Assembly (NCBI GenBank): GCA_031316155.1
Contig: JALDRB010000009.1
Span: 124,001-188,000, forward strand
Origin: Candidatus Scalindua sp.
GTDB lineage: Bacteria; Planctomycetota; Brocadiia; Brocadiales; Scalinduaceae
DNA: 64,000 nt
Reading direction: 5' to 3'
Positions within the stretch are counted from its first letter, which is position 1. Every line of letters begins with the position of its first letter. Shown here piece after piece: positions 25,610 through 35,232 of this stretch. Under the pieces are notes generated by a model, which saw nothing but the letters and a program-made list of their open reading frames with translations, searched no databases and had not been told where the DNA came from. The translations under genes were made by a program, and so were the position numbers.

Positions 25610-27037
25610 TCACTGATGCCCGGAAAAACTTTCCTTTACTGCATAATCTCTATTGCAGATATCTGAATCAATCATAAAATCTGATTGTAGATTTTTATAC
25701 TTGTTCAGTTTATTCCTCAAAGTACGAGGTGTAATTTTCAGTATTTCTGCAGCCCTGGTCTTATTACCATCCGTTTCTTCTAATGTTTTGTATATCAACA
25801 CTCTTTCCACATCTTCAATTGCTTGCCCAGAAGATAACTCATATTCTTTTTGAGCAATATTTACATTCAGCATATTCTCAAAATGTTCAGGAAGTAATAT
25901 ATCAGAATCAATCATAACCACACATCGGTGAATGAGATTCTTTAGCTCTCTGATGTTACCCGGCCAATAATACTGACATAACATATCTTTTGCTTTATCA
26001 CTGATCTCTTTAACGGACGCATTAACTCCGCAAGAAAATTTCTTTAAAAAATATTCAACTAACTCAGGGATATCCTCCTTTCTCTCCCTCAAAGGAGGTA
26101 TGATTATGGGAATAACGTTTAACCGAAAGTACAAATCCTGCCGAAACCTGTTTTTTCCTATTTCAACAGGAATATCCCTATTTGTCGTTGCAATGATCCT
26201 GACATCAACTTTGAGTGTCTTGGAACCACCGACCCTCTCAAATTCTTCTTCTTCCAGAACTCTTAACAACTTAGATTGAATTTTAGGAGAAACTTCACTA
26301 ATCTCATCAAGTAACAAAGTACCGTTATTTGCCAACTCAAAACGACCCAATCTCTTCAAGTCTGCACCAGTAAAAGAACCCCTTTCGTGTCCAAACAATT
26401 CGCTTTCAAGTAAACTTTCAGATAAAGCGGCACAATTAACCTTAATAAATGGACCGGAATTTCTTTTACTTTGAGAATAAATAGATTGTGCTATAATCTC
26501 CTTCCCCGTACCACTTTCACCCTGAATGAGTACACTAGCTTTGCTTTGAGCAATTTTTTTCACATTCTGGTATATCTTATACATCTTGGATCTTTTATTC
26601 ATAATAGGTTCTTGAAGATCACCATTACCATCCACTTTTGATCGCCAGTAATTATTTTCATCTATTAATCTTTGGCGTTCCTGAACTTTCTTTAGAAGAA
26701 ATTCAATTTGATCAATTGATATTGGTTTTATAACATAGTCATAAGCGCCCATCCTCATCGCTTCAACAGCAGACTCTATACTGCCAAATGCTGTCATGAT
26801 AACAACAATAGTTTCTTTTGTATGTTTCTTGAGCTTCCTGAGAACCTCCAACCCGCTCAAACCCGGCATCTTTAAATCGAGAAAAACTATGTCATACCTG
26901 CAATTAAGAGCCATGGTTATCGCTTTGTGTCCATTCTCCGCATTTTCGACCACATAACCATTTCTCACCAACGCCTCACTTACATAGCTTCTGCTAAGAG
27001 CATCATCATCAACTACCAGAATCTTTTCAATTCTCAA
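25610..27037 (-). CDS. Sigma-54-dependent response regulator (flagellar NtrC-family activator)
   Basis: The 475-residue protein has a receiver domain (about 5-118; Asp in DIVFLDLKMPG), an AAA+ domain (about 145-380) with P-loop GESGTGKE, and a Fis-type DNA-binding helix-turn-helix near the C-terminus (TRAAEILKITPRTLRNKLNK). The sigma-54 contact loop reads GSFTGA in place of the usual GAFTGA. A TTG start at 27037 follows GGAGG. Placed between the flgB operon and a PAS histidine kinase, it is probably the FlrC/FlgR-type activator of the sigma-54 flagellar promoters here. Confidence 0.92.
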   Translation of the reverse strand: MRIEKILVVDDDALSRSYVSEALVRNGYVVENAENGHKAITMALNCRYDIVFLDLKMPGLSGLEVLRKLKKHTKETIVVIMTAFGSIESAVEAMRMGAYDYVIKPISIDQIEFLLKKVQERQRLIDENNYWRSKVDGNGDLQEPIMNKRSKMYKIYQNVKKIAQSKASVLIQGESGTGKEIIAQSIYSQSKRNSGPFIKVNCAALSESLLESELFGHERGSFTGADLKRLGRFELANNGTLLLDEISEVSPKIQSKLLRVLEEEEFERVGGSKTLKVDVRIIATTNRDIPVEIGKNRFRQDLYFRLNVIPIIIPPLRERKEDIPELVEYFLKKFSCGVNASVKEISDKAKDMLCQYYWPGNIRELKNLIHRCVVMIDSDILLPEHFENMLNVNIAQKEYELSSGQAIEDVERVLIYKTLEETDGNKTRAAEILKITPRTLRNKLNKYKNLQSDFMIDSDICNRDYAVKESFSGHQ

Positions 27038-27134
27038 TTATCTTTCCTCCAATACATTACATGCTAAACCTTCGATCTCATTCGAGAGTAATGCGCCTAT
27101 TCAATTCCCGTTACAAAAAAAAGTATGAACGAAA

Positions 27135-28445
27135 TCAAATGTCTGTGTAATTTATTAAATGTGCGTCAGAGAATGCTCTTGGAGCCCGATTTGGGTTACA
27201 GGGCAATTTAAGCAATATGGTTGCACCTTTTTTCTCCTTACTGCGAATAGATACTTCACCTCCATGGAGTTCTATAATTTTACGAACAACAACCAAACCC
27301 AGACCTGTCCCATTGGTCTTTGTGGTAAAAAATGGGTCGAAAATATTTTTCATGTCATGATTGCTGATCCCCTCACCTGTATCAGAAAAACCTATCTGTA
27401 TCCCACTTGTCCCTCCAATGACTAATTCTCGAGTAAAAACCGTAAGCTCCCCTCCCTCATGCATGGATTGAATGGCATTGAGTATAATGTTTAAAAAGGC
27501 TTGCTGTAAACGTTCCGGGTCACAGATAATGGTGGTTTTTCGTGAAACGTAATCTTTCTTTAGTTGAATATTTTTGCCACCTTTTTTCCTTAACTCCTGT
27601 GATACAAGCACAAGGCTTCTATCTAGAATATTTGAGAGTTCACATTTTCTCAGGTTTAATTCTATTGGGCGTGCAAGAAGCAACAGATCAGTAACTATTT
27701 TATTAATGTTTTTTGTTCCCAGAATAATATTATTTACCAGTTTGAGATTATCCCCCTCCACTTCCCGTTCGAGTAGAGACGCAAACCCTTCTATGCCATT
27801 CAAGGGATTCCTTATTTCATGAGCGATACATGCCGCCATAGTGCCAACTGAAACGAGATCATTAACACTATATAAGCGCCCTTTCAATTCGCGAATTTCA
27901 GATAAATCTTGAAATATTTCTACCAAACCAGTAGTACAACCATCTTTATCGTGAAGGATTGATATACTACTTTCTATATATCGAGAATTCCCGTCTTTTA
28001 ACTCTATTAGTCTTTTGAGATTAATGACTTTTTTTCTCGCTGTCAAAGATTCAATCAACAGATCATTGAAACCGTTGATTTGTGTTAATGCAAATCGAAC
28101 ATTTTTCCCTATAACGTCGCCTGCTTTTACGTGTAAAATTTTTTCTGCAGACCTATTAAACGTCTCAATCCTTCCTTGAATATCTATTGCAACAACACCA
28201 CAATACATACTTTCGAGGATACTGTTTAAATACATGGTTAAATTATTTAATTCCTGAACTTTTTTATTAAGACATTCATTTGTTTGAGCCATCTCTCGAT
28301 CGATTTCTCTAATCCTGTCCTGAAGCTGTTTATAAGAGGCTTCTAGCTTCTGCGCATTAGAATTAAAACTATCAAATATCGTTGAGAGCTCTGAAATTTT
28401 ATTTCGTTTTTTTTCTTTTAAATTGTGTGAAATCATATTCTTCAT
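27135..28445 (-). CDS. PAS-domain sensor histidine kinase
   Basis: The 436-residue protein starts with a coiled coil (about 10-70) and has a PAS domain (about 70-185). The HisKA domain has the phospho-acceptor in CIAHEIRNPLNGIEGF, and the HATPase domain has N, G1 and G2 boxes (NIILNAIQSM, FSDTGEGIS, TGLGLVVVRKI). No membrane span is seen, so it is cytoplasmic like FlrB/FlgS. It is most likely the partner of the activator at 25610-27037. Its start overlaps the stop of the TPR gene by one base (TAATG). Confidence 0.9.
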   Translation of the reverse strand: MKNMISHNLKEKKRNKISELSTIFDSFNSNAQKLEASYKQLQDRIREIDREMAQTNECLNKKVQELNNLTMYLNSILESMYCGVVAIDIQGRIETFNRSAEKILHVKAGDVIGKNVRFALTQINGFNDLLIESLTARKKVINLKRLIELKDGNSRYIESSISILHDKDGCTTGLVEIFQDLSEIRELKGRLYSVNDLVSVGTMAACIAHEIRNPLNGIEGFASLLEREVEGDNLKLVNNIILGTKNINKIVTDLLLLARPIELNLRKCELSNILDRSLVLVSQELRKKGGKNIQLKKDYVSRKTTIICDPERLQQAFLNIILNAIQSMHEGGELTVFTRELVIGGTSGIQIGFSDTGEGISNHDMKNIFDPFFTTKTNGTGLGLVVVRKIIELHGGEVSIRSKEKKGATILLKLPCNPNRAPRAFSDAHLINYTDI

Positions 28446-29314
28446 TATTCAACAACCATTTCCAATTTTTCTTTTCTCCCCGCATCCCATTCAATATTTT
28501 TAATATACCATTGCGACTGTTTAGCCCAATATGAATCTTTAAACTCAGACTGAACCTCTTTGTAGACATGTACAGCCTTATCAAATTTTTTCAACTTCCT
28601 ATAACAGTTTGCTATCTGATACTTAATCCACGATCTGTTCTCCGCATCAACATTCTCTTCCTCTATTAAAAGATAAATATCCAGAGAAAGCTCATACTCT
28701 TCCATTTTGTAAAGGTTTTCGGCAATTTCAAAAGGTTTTACGATTTCCTCTTTTTCCTTAATCTTAATTTTGCCTGTTTCATCCTTTTTAATTTCTTTTT
28801 CTTCAAAATCTTCACTTCTAATAGAACCTTCTTCACGATAGTTTCCTACACGAAAAACTTTATCTTCAGTCACAAAATTATCTTTAAGCTCTTTTTCTCC
28901 TTTTGTTGGAGTTTCTACTGCATGACCATTTGATTCTATAATCTTCTTACTCATTTGATTTATTTTCTCAAACTGATTCTTGAGTTTTTCTAATTCTTTT
29001 TTCTCGTCTTCTAACTTATTAACCATCTCCTCTATCACGCTTTCACCATCCCTGTCTTTAATTGCAACTGCACTTGCATCCTTCATTTGAGTTTGATCAC
29101 TCTTCACTGTCTCGTTTCCTCCAAAAGCGTCAGGAAAGGAGTGGGAATCAAATAACCAGGAGAAAACAACAACGGTAATAAGGAGGATGACATTCATAGT
29201 AAACCAAGAAGAAAACAAAAAGTCAGTAATTAGCTTTTTAAAACGATCCAGCTGAGAATTTCTTATCGCAAACCAAATGCCACCAACAGTGTGAGGATAC
29301 ATCACCATAAACAA
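28445..29314 (-). CDS. Membrane-anchored coiled-coil/TPR protein
   Basis: The roughly 289-residue protein has one membrane span (about 35-52), a coiled coil (about 90-125), a very charged low-complexity region and two or three TPR-like helices at the C-terminus (AENLYKMEEYELSLDIYLLI, YQIANCYRKLKKFDKAVHVY). The exact start is uncertain: TTG at 29314 or ATG at 29308 or 29302. Its coupling to the flagellar kinase gene suggests a motility role, but no family is recognised. Confidence 0.75.
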   Translation of the reverse strand: MFMVMYPHTVGGIWFAIRNSQLDRFKKLITDFLFSSWFTMNVILLITVVVFSWLFDSHSFPDAFGGNETVKSDQTQMKDASAVAIKDRDGESVIEEMVNKLEDEKKELEKLKNQFEKINQMSKKIIESNGHAVETPTKGEKELKDNFVTEDKVFRVGNYREEGSIRSEDFEEKEIKKDETGKIKIKEKEEIVKPFEIAENLYKMEEYELSLDIYLLIEEENVDAENRSWIKYQIANCYRKLKKFDKAVHVYKEVQSEFKDSYWAKQSQWYIKNIEWDAGRKEKLEMVVE

Positions 29315-29750
29315 AACAGTGATCCCTGTGCGTTTACGATTACGGACAAAAAAAGAATATGAGTTTACTCCATGAGTATAGAGGCAGACATAAACTCTTA
29401 TATTCCAGCAAGATAAATATTTAATGCTCGTGGATACTTTCTTGTAACGTGCAGTTTATAACTGATCAACCGGAAGGAAAATACAACTTAAAGAAGAGAA
29501 CAAATCATTTGTCTATACGGACAGGCGAACTTCTTTTTTTATACGATTTGTTTATTTTATTCACAATCCATTCATGATGAAAAATTCTCACTGCTACTAT
29601 GATATACTAAAACTGATTTGGTTTTCGGTTTTACTGGAAACCAAACCTTTGTTGCAGTTATACTCGCTCAATTCTATCTCGGATTTTATCCGAAAACTAT
29701 TATGAGATAAGTATAGCACCAAAATGGGGACACTCTTGAGATTCGACCGG
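29315..29750. other. Intergenic gap with a possible terminator
   Basis: About 435 bases without a gene. It holds the candidate minus-strand terminator near 29618. I saw no strict sigma-54 site for the gene at 28445-29314. Confidence 0.4.
29618..29646 (-). terminator. Possible intrinsic terminator after the STN/TPR gene
   Basis: TTTGGTTT and AAACCAAA form an 8-base stem with a 13-base loop. On the minus strand the stem is followed within about six bases by TTTT. It lies about 100 bases beyond the stop of the gene at 29751-31466. The stem is AT-rich, so support is moderate. Confidence 0.35.
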
Positions 29751-31466
29751 TCAAGGGAGCTCTTTTTGATATGCCCTTACGGCATTTGCCAATTCCCCAA
29801 GTTCAGTATAACAGTCACCAACCAATCCAAAAACCTTGTCATTCACGTGCAACCTGCCATCTACATCAATCGCCTTTCGATAGAATTCCAACGCTCTTCG
29901 ATACTGTTTTTCTCCACTGAGGCAGATACCCGCATACATATTCGCCTGAGCTGCAAAAACACTGTTTCTTTCGTCACGTGCAATTCCTTCAAAAACTTCA
30001 AAAGCCCGTTTAAAATTTTCATCCTCATAATAGCACAAACCAATCTCAAAATTCATACTCCCAGCGTACACGCTATCTGGATAGCTGCTTAATCCTTCCC
30101 GAAGAATTTTCTCAGCCATTCCAAACATATTTAACATTCGTAAGGATTTACCACTATAAAGTAATCCATAGGGAGTGAGGCTACTTTCATTAAATTCCGA
30201 CAGAGCACCTTTATACAATTTAAATGCCACTAAATATTCTTCCATCATAAAAAAACAATCTGCCAGCTTATAATACGCATCGTCCAGGAGATCATTTTCT
30301 TCTTTGTACATAACAAAATCATTAAACACACCAACCGCCTCAGAATACTCTCCCCTCAAATAATAACAAAGTCCTATTTGATAATCGATTTCATTCTGAA
30401 ATTCAGTAAACTGATCCCTCTCTTTCATACCTGAAAATGTGTCTAAAGCAGAAACATAATCTTCCATGTCAAAGTAAGTATACCCTAAACGCAACTCAGC
30501 CACGCTGGCTGTGTTTTTCTCAGGATATTCCGTAATTACAAACTTTAGAATTTCAATAGCTTTTTGGTAATCCTTCTGTTTTCTCCACAAATCAGCTGCT
30601 TTGAGAAATGCATCAACAACATGATCATCACGTGGATATTTCTTGGTGTACTGCAAATAACTTTGTATTGCGTTTTCAGTATCACCAAGCATTTCATAAC
30701 ACTTACCAATATTATACATTGATACATTTCCTTTCGGACAACCTTGATATTTCTCTGCGACAACTCTAAACTCTTGTAATGCTATTGCAGGCAGACCGGA
30801 AGCAAGATAAAACTCCCCAAGTTCGTAATATGCATTTGCAATGTTTTTATACTGCGGATATTTAATCATTGCCATCTGATACACCTGCACTGCCTTTTCC
30901 TGATAATAATCATAAGAAGAAATCAGATCCAATTTGGCCGGCACTGTTACAAAAACTATATCATCACTCATAACAGTTTCAAGACCTTGCGAACCAATAA
31001 GTATCTCTATTATGTCTGCGAATGGTGTATACTCCAGAGACACCGAAACAACGGAGGACATCGTTTTTTCTCCGATGTCCTCATCGATAATAATCTTTCT
31101 TCCGCTATATGAAGCTAATGCCTGTAATATATCATTCAAAGGCACAAAACGGGCATTGATTGTATATAAATTTATACCACTGTCACTGATTTCCCTCTTC
31201 ACCGTAAGATTTCCATTCTTGGAAATTAATTCTGAAGTCATTCTTTTATCAGGCAAAATCTCACGTTGCTTTAGGTCTAACAACTTTATTAACCCCTCCA
31301 AGAGTTTTTTTTCAAATAGTAATTTTTTTTCATAACCATTATTACAAAGAGTTGTTACTTGTTTCCCCTTCTCATCTTGCAAACCTGCCCTGCAATCTTT
31401 AATGATGAAGAGAGCGAGAAGAAACATCAATGAAACAGAGAGAAGAGAAAAATTTTTAATCTTCAT
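29751..31466 (-). CDS. Exported STN-domain plus TPR-repeat protein
   Basis: The 571-residue protein has a signal peptide (MKIKNFSLLSVSLMFLLALF, then a likely cleavage after CRAG). A secretin/TonB short N-terminal (STN) domain follows (about 95-170, with FVPLNDILQALASYSGRKII and VSLEYTPFADIIEILI). The rest is at least ten TPR repeats (about 185-570). STN domains are usually found in secretins and TonB receptors, but no secretin barrel follows here. It is probably a periplasmic scaffold. It is 11 bases after a membrane TPR gene and in the flagellar regulatory region. Confidence 0.82.
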   Translation of the reverse strand: MKIKNFSLLSVSLMFLLALFIIKDCRAGLQDEKGKQVTTLCNNGYEKKLLFEKKLLEGLIKLLDLKQREILPDKRMTSELISKNGNLTVKREISDSGINLYTINARFVPLNDILQALASYSGRKIIIDEDIGEKTMSSVVSVSLEYTPFADIIEILIGSQGLETVMSDDIVFVTVPAKLDLISSYDYYQEKAVQVYQMAMIKYPQYKNIANAYYELGEFYLASGLPAIALQEFRVVAEKYQGCPKGNVSMYNIGKCYEMLGDTENAIQSYLQYTKKYPRDDHVVDAFLKAADLWRKQKDYQKAIEILKFVITEYPEKNTASVAELRLGYTYFDMEDYVSALDTFSGMKERDQFTEFQNEIDYQIGLCYYLRGEYSEAVGVFNDFVMYKEENDLLDDAYYKLADCFFMMEEYLVAFKLYKGALSEFNESSLTPYGLLYSGKSLRMLNMFGMAEKILREGLSSYPDSVYAGSMNFEIGLCYYEDENFKRAFEVFEGIARDERNSVFAAQANMYAGICLSGEKQYRRALEFYRKAIDVDGRLHVNDKVFGLVGDCYTELGELANAVRAYQKELP

Positions 31467-31477
31467 TTATTTGTTCT

Positions 31478-32227
31478 TTACATATTTTTGTTTTCGCTGA
31501 ATACCTGGGTTTTGTCCTTATGTATCTTTGCTTGTGCAATGTAGCTTTCAGCAATTTTATAATAGGCTTCTATAACTTTAGCTTTATCTTCTTCTTTATC
31601 GTATTTTGCCTCCTGTCCAACCAACAAATACAAAATCCTGCGTGCTTCACCAAAATCTCCCGTCTGAATAAGACAATTGCCAATTCCCAATTGAGCATTT
31701 AACCTGTACGGTGTATTTAAGAAATCATTTAACACATTCCGATATGTTTCCAAAGCCATCTCATAATTCCCAAAATGGAAATAGCATTCTGCAAGGTTGA
31801 TACCCACCTTGTCTCCCTCTTCAAAAAAAATCTCTTGGTTATACAACTCCTGATAGATACCTTCAGCCTTTTCATACTGTTCAAATTCAAAATACAGATC
31901 TGCTTCTTTTATCTTTTTCTTTATAGCCAACAGCAAATCATCTTTTAAACGCAATTGTATCGGAGAATCTTGTTTTTGAAATTCATTGGACTTCTTCGTG
32001 CTTTCAATTTCTTTTTCATCTTTCTTTAAATTTTTACTCTTCACGATACTCTTGATGGCGATCTTTTCTTTGTTAATCCAATTCTGTTGCAATACTATAA
32101 GCACAACTATCAGTAACAGAATTCCAAGATTTATAAACACAAACATCTTATACCCACCGGAACCTTGTATGATGGAATCTAACCTCTCGGGCATAAATTT
32201 GAACTTCTTCGGTATAAATTTAAACAT
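31478..32227 (-). CDS. Membrane-anchored TPR protein
   Basis: The 249-residue protein has a basic N-terminus, one membrane span (about 28-47) and three to four TPR repeats (about 85-235, e.g. ADLYFEFEQYEKAEGIYQEL and AECYFHFGNYEMALETYRNV). A GAGGA ribosome-binding site precedes the ATG. It is the first gene of a pair with the STN/TPR protein. No known family is recognised. TPR arrays of this kind serve protein-protein contacts. Confidence 0.8.
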   Translation of the reverse strand: MFKFIPKKFKFMPERLDSIIQGSGGYKMFVFINLGILLLIVVLIVLQQNWINKEKIAIKSIVKSKNLKKDEKEIESTKKSNEFQKQDSPIQLRLKDDLLLAIKKKIKEADLYFEFEQYEKAEGIYQELYNQEIFFEEGDKVGINLAECYFHFGNYEMALETYRNVLNDFLNTPYRLNAQLGIGNCLIQTGDFGEARRILYLLVGQEAKYDKEEDKAKVIEAYYKIAESYIAQAKIHKDKTQVFSENKNM

Positions 32228-32559
32228 CCCGCAATTCCTCTATTACGCCCACAAAACCCTGTGCAGCGTTTACAACTTTAGGAAAAATTGTTCAATAAAA
32301 TTACCCCTGCTTACCTTTAGAACTCCAATTAATGCTCATAATTTGCATCACTTAATTGTGTATTGAATATGCTGTATAATTCCAATCAAGATCCATCAAT
32401 AACAATATTTCTCCATCAAAGAGCATATCCTTTCTGTCTATACACAGTGATTTTTAAGACTATTGAAATAAAATACAGCAAGCCATCTGGAGTCGATGGA
32501 GAATCCGTTTTCAATAATTGTTCACAATTTACCTTCTTGAACGGAAAAACATTCTACCT
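32228..32559. other. Intergenic gap
   Basis: 332 AT-rich bases between the response regulator stop and the TPR gene pair. I found no gene, strict sigma-54 site or strong stem-loop. Confidence 0.5.
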
Positions 32560-32934
32560 CTAGTTTTGCGACAAACCACACAGTATTCTTGTTATACCAT
32601 CTTTTATCTCTTGTAGTTTAAAAGGCTTATGAATTAATTCAATAACACCCAAGCTCATAGCTTCTTTTATTGTCTCTCCGGAACCATACGCAGTAATAAT
32701 AATAACATTTATATGCAAGTTATTTTTCTTTATCTCACGGATAAGTTGCAGGCCATCCATACCATGCATTCTTAGGTCTGTTATAAGCAAATCATACGGC
32801 GTCACCTTGAAACATTCTAACGCTTGAAACCCATCATTAGCAACATCGACGTTGTAGCCTTCTCCGGCGAGGCTCTCTTTTAAAACATATCTTAGTGTTT
32901 CTTCATCATCCACCAGTAAAATCTTGAAATTCAT
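32560..32934 (-). CDS. Single-domain response regulator
   Basis: The chosen start is the ATG at 32934 (MNFKILLVDDEE, preceded by AGGA), giving about 124 residues; an upstream ATG at 32997 would add an unrelated 21 residues that overlap the preceding gene. The receiver domain is intact: acidic pocket VDDEE, Asp in YDLLITDLRMHG, and the conserved lysine in IHKPFK. There is no output domain, so it acts by binding a partner. It follows a HisKA-only protein and an NtrC-type activator, suggesting a phosphorelay. Confidence 0.85.
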   Translation of the reverse strand: MNFKILLVDDEETLRYVLKESLAGEGYNVDVANDGFQALECFKVTPYDLLITDLRMHGMDGLQLIREIKKNNLHINVIIITAYGSGETIKEAMSLGVIELIHKPFKLQEIKDGITRILCGLSQN

Positions 32935-32959
32935 TTCATGGTTTCCTAGAGACAAAACA

Positions 32960-33442
32960 TTACCTGTGAGAGAAAGCCCTAAAAAGATCTTTCGCAACTC
33001 TTTCCAGATTATCTATTTCTTTAAAAATCATCTTAAAAAACTTTTCATTTGTATCACTTGTCTCAACCTTTTCTCTAAGCACCTCCACAGCAGCAGAAAT
33101 ACCGGACAATGGATTACGTATCTTATGCGTTATAACACCAATCAACTCATTTAACTCATTAAAGAATTCTGATTCTCTGTATTTATCTGCTATTTCTCTT
33201 ATTCTATCATCATCACTTATATTCATACCAAACTTGCTCTTTTCCTCTGTATACAGAAGTTGTCTATTCAACGCAAAATCCAAGTCATCTTTTGAAATCA
33301 AACTTAAATCTATTAATATCCCGCCTAAAAGTTTACGATGAGAAGACATCTTTTGCATTGATAAAGCCGATTCTAAATCCTCCAGACAAACCTTCCCTTC
33401 ATCAATCAGGATCTGTCCTAGTTTTTTCTCAAATGTATTCAC
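32960..33442 (-). CDS. MshEN-like plus HisKA protein lacking an ATPase domain
   Basis: The 160-residue protein starts at a GTG behind AAGGGG. Residues 5-60 contain two MshEN/GspE-N type motifs (KLGQILIDEGKVCLEDLESA and LLGGILIDLSLISKDDLDFA). Residues 95-155 form a HisKA dimerisation domain with the phospho-acceptor in VITHKIRNPLSG. No HATPase domain follows; the frame stops after FRAFSHR. It may receive phosphate from another kinase and pass it to the adjoining regulator, or be a truncated kinase. The same MshEN-like motifs occur in CheA at 44138. Confidence 0.78.
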   Translation of the reverse strand: MNTFEKKLGQILIDEGKVCLEDLESALSMQKMSSHRKLLGGILIDLSLISKDDLDFALNRQLLYTEEKSKFGMNISDDDRIREIADKYRESEFFNELNELIGVITHKIRNPLSGISAAVEVLREKVETSDTNEKFFKMIFKEIDNLERVAKDLFRAFSHR

Positions 33443-33526
33443 AATATCCCCTTTAGTTTAATTATCCCTTTCCTTTTAACTTTGTTAAATTTTCGGGGTT
33501 AATCATAGGTATTTACCAATTCAGTA

Positions 33527-34924
33527 TTATTGCTTAATATCATACTGTTTTATCTTATTGTATAAAGTTGTGCGATTAATATCCAAAATCTTTGCTGCTT
33601 TTGTCATTCTCCATGATGTTTCTTTGAGGATTTTCGTTATGTGTTTTTTCTCAATAGCTGAAATAGAGAGGTCTGTAACAGCATCTTCATCACCGTTTTT
33701 CTTACTAAACTCATTACCTAACAATATATGCTCAGCAGAAAGCGTATTGCTACTAGAAAGCAGTACAGCCCTTTCAACCACATTTTTCAACTCTCTCACA
33801 TTACCAGGCCAATCATAACTCACCAGTATACCTTCTATCTCGGAAGTAATAGTATTAACTTTTTTCTTAAATTCATTATTAAATTTGTGAATGAAGGACT
33901 TTGCAAGAGGCACAATGTCATCCTTCCTCTCCCTCAGAGGGTACAAGTATACGGGCAAGACTTTGAGGCGATAATAGAGGTCTTTTCTAAATTGACCCTT
34001 TTCCACTTCTTCCTCCAGATTCCGATTTGTAGATGCAATAATCCTTACATCCACATCTATATCATCTATTCCACCAACCCTCTTGAACCTTTTTTCCTGC
34101 AAAACCCTTAGCAATTTCGCCTGTAAAGGCATACTCATCTCACCAATTTCATCGAGAAAAATAGAACCTCTTTGCGCAACTTCAAACAAACCAGACTTCC
34201 CTGTTGTAGAAGCTCCCGTAAAAGAACCCTTTTCATAACCAAACAACTCGGCTTCAAGCAGATTGTCAGTTAACGCAGCGCAATTAATATCAACAAATCT
34301 GTAATTACTCCGAGAACTCATCGTGTGGATATAATTGGCAATCAATTCTTTACCTGTTCCACTCTCACCCTGAATTAATACCGTACTGGACGGACTCTTC
34401 GCTATTATCTTCACATGTTCAAAAACCTTTTTCATCTCTCTACTAACAGCAATAACATTTTCAAAGCCGATAATTCCGGATTTTGCCCGCAGTCTAATTA
34501 CCTCTCTCATCAAAGATTGTGTACTTAAAGCCTTTTCAACCACCACCTTTATTTGTTCTATCTTGAATGGTTTCTCCAAATAATCAAAGGCACCAGCCTT
34601 AATGGCAGTTACTGCTGTATCCACAGAACCATGTCCGGTTAAAAGTATCACGAGTATATTTTGATCAAGAGATTTTACCTCTCTTAACAAGTCTATACCG
34701 TTCATACCAGGCATTTTTAAATCCAATAAAACTAAATCTGGAATCACTCTTTTTATTAAACTTATAGAATTTTCCCCATTCTCTTCGATATATACCTTAT
34801 AACCCTCCCCCTCCAGAGCCTCTTTTAAACACGATCTAATGGTTTCTTCATCATCCACCACAAGAATTACCGGTTTTACACCTTCCTGGTTTTCAGACTT
34901 ATGTCCGTTCTTGTTATCACTCAT
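33527..34924 (-). CDS. Sigma-54-dependent response regulator (second NtrC-family activator)
   Basis: The 465-residue protein has a receiver domain (about 18-130; Asp in DLVLLDLKMPG), an AAA+ domain with P-loop GESGTGKE, and a C-terminal Fis-type helix-turn-helix (TKAAKILDINRTTLYNKIKQ). The sigma-54 contact loop is GSFTGA, as in the activator at 25610. A GGAGGAA site precedes the ATG. It heads a short run with the HisKA protein and the response regulator. Its target promoters are unknown; the sites found in this window are candidates. Confidence 0.92.
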   Translation of the reverse strand: MSDNKNGHKSENQEGVKPVILVVDDEETIRSCLKEALEGEGYKVYIEENGENSISLIKRVIPDLVLLDLKMPGMNGIDLLREVKSLDQNILVILLTGHGSVDTAVTAIKAGAFDYLEKPFKIEQIKVVVEKALSTQSLMREVIRLRAKSGIIGFENVIAVSREMKKVFEHVKIIAKSPSSTVLIQGESGTGKELIANYIHTMSSRSNYRFVDINCAALTDNLLEAELFGYEKGSFTGASTTGKSGLFEVAQRGSIFLDEIGEMSMPLQAKLLRVLQEKRFKRVGGIDDIDVDVRIIASTNRNLEEEVEKGQFRKDLYYRLKVLPVYLYPLRERKDDIVPLAKSFIHKFNNEFKKKVNTITSEIEGILVSYDWPGNVRELKNVVERAVLLSSSNTLSAEHILLGNEFSKKNGDEDAVTDLSISAIEKKHITKILKETSWRMTKAAKILDINRTTLYNKIKQYDIKQ

Positions 34925-35232
34925 TTCCCAGATTCCTCCAAATTTCTGGATACAAAAAAAGATTATTCGTTTATGATTAAGACAGCTTGCACTTATTCAT
35001 TCAATCAAACCCTGACCAAAACATTAATCCAAACTGCTACAAAATATTATTTAAAATACTTAAGATTTCGTAAAATCTGCGATAACAATCACAAGTCCAG
35101 TTTTCGATCTGATAGCATTTTACACAAATTGTTTAAAAAATAAACATTATATTTGGATCTTGATATGCATATACATGTCACCTCATTAGGAGAAGAGTAA
35201 TAGAATCCTCAGATACAAATCAGGATATTGAA
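34925..35232. other. Intergenic gap
   Basis: About 308 AT-rich bases between the activator start and the TPR protein stop. I saw no gene, sigma-54 site or clear terminator. Confidence 0.5.
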
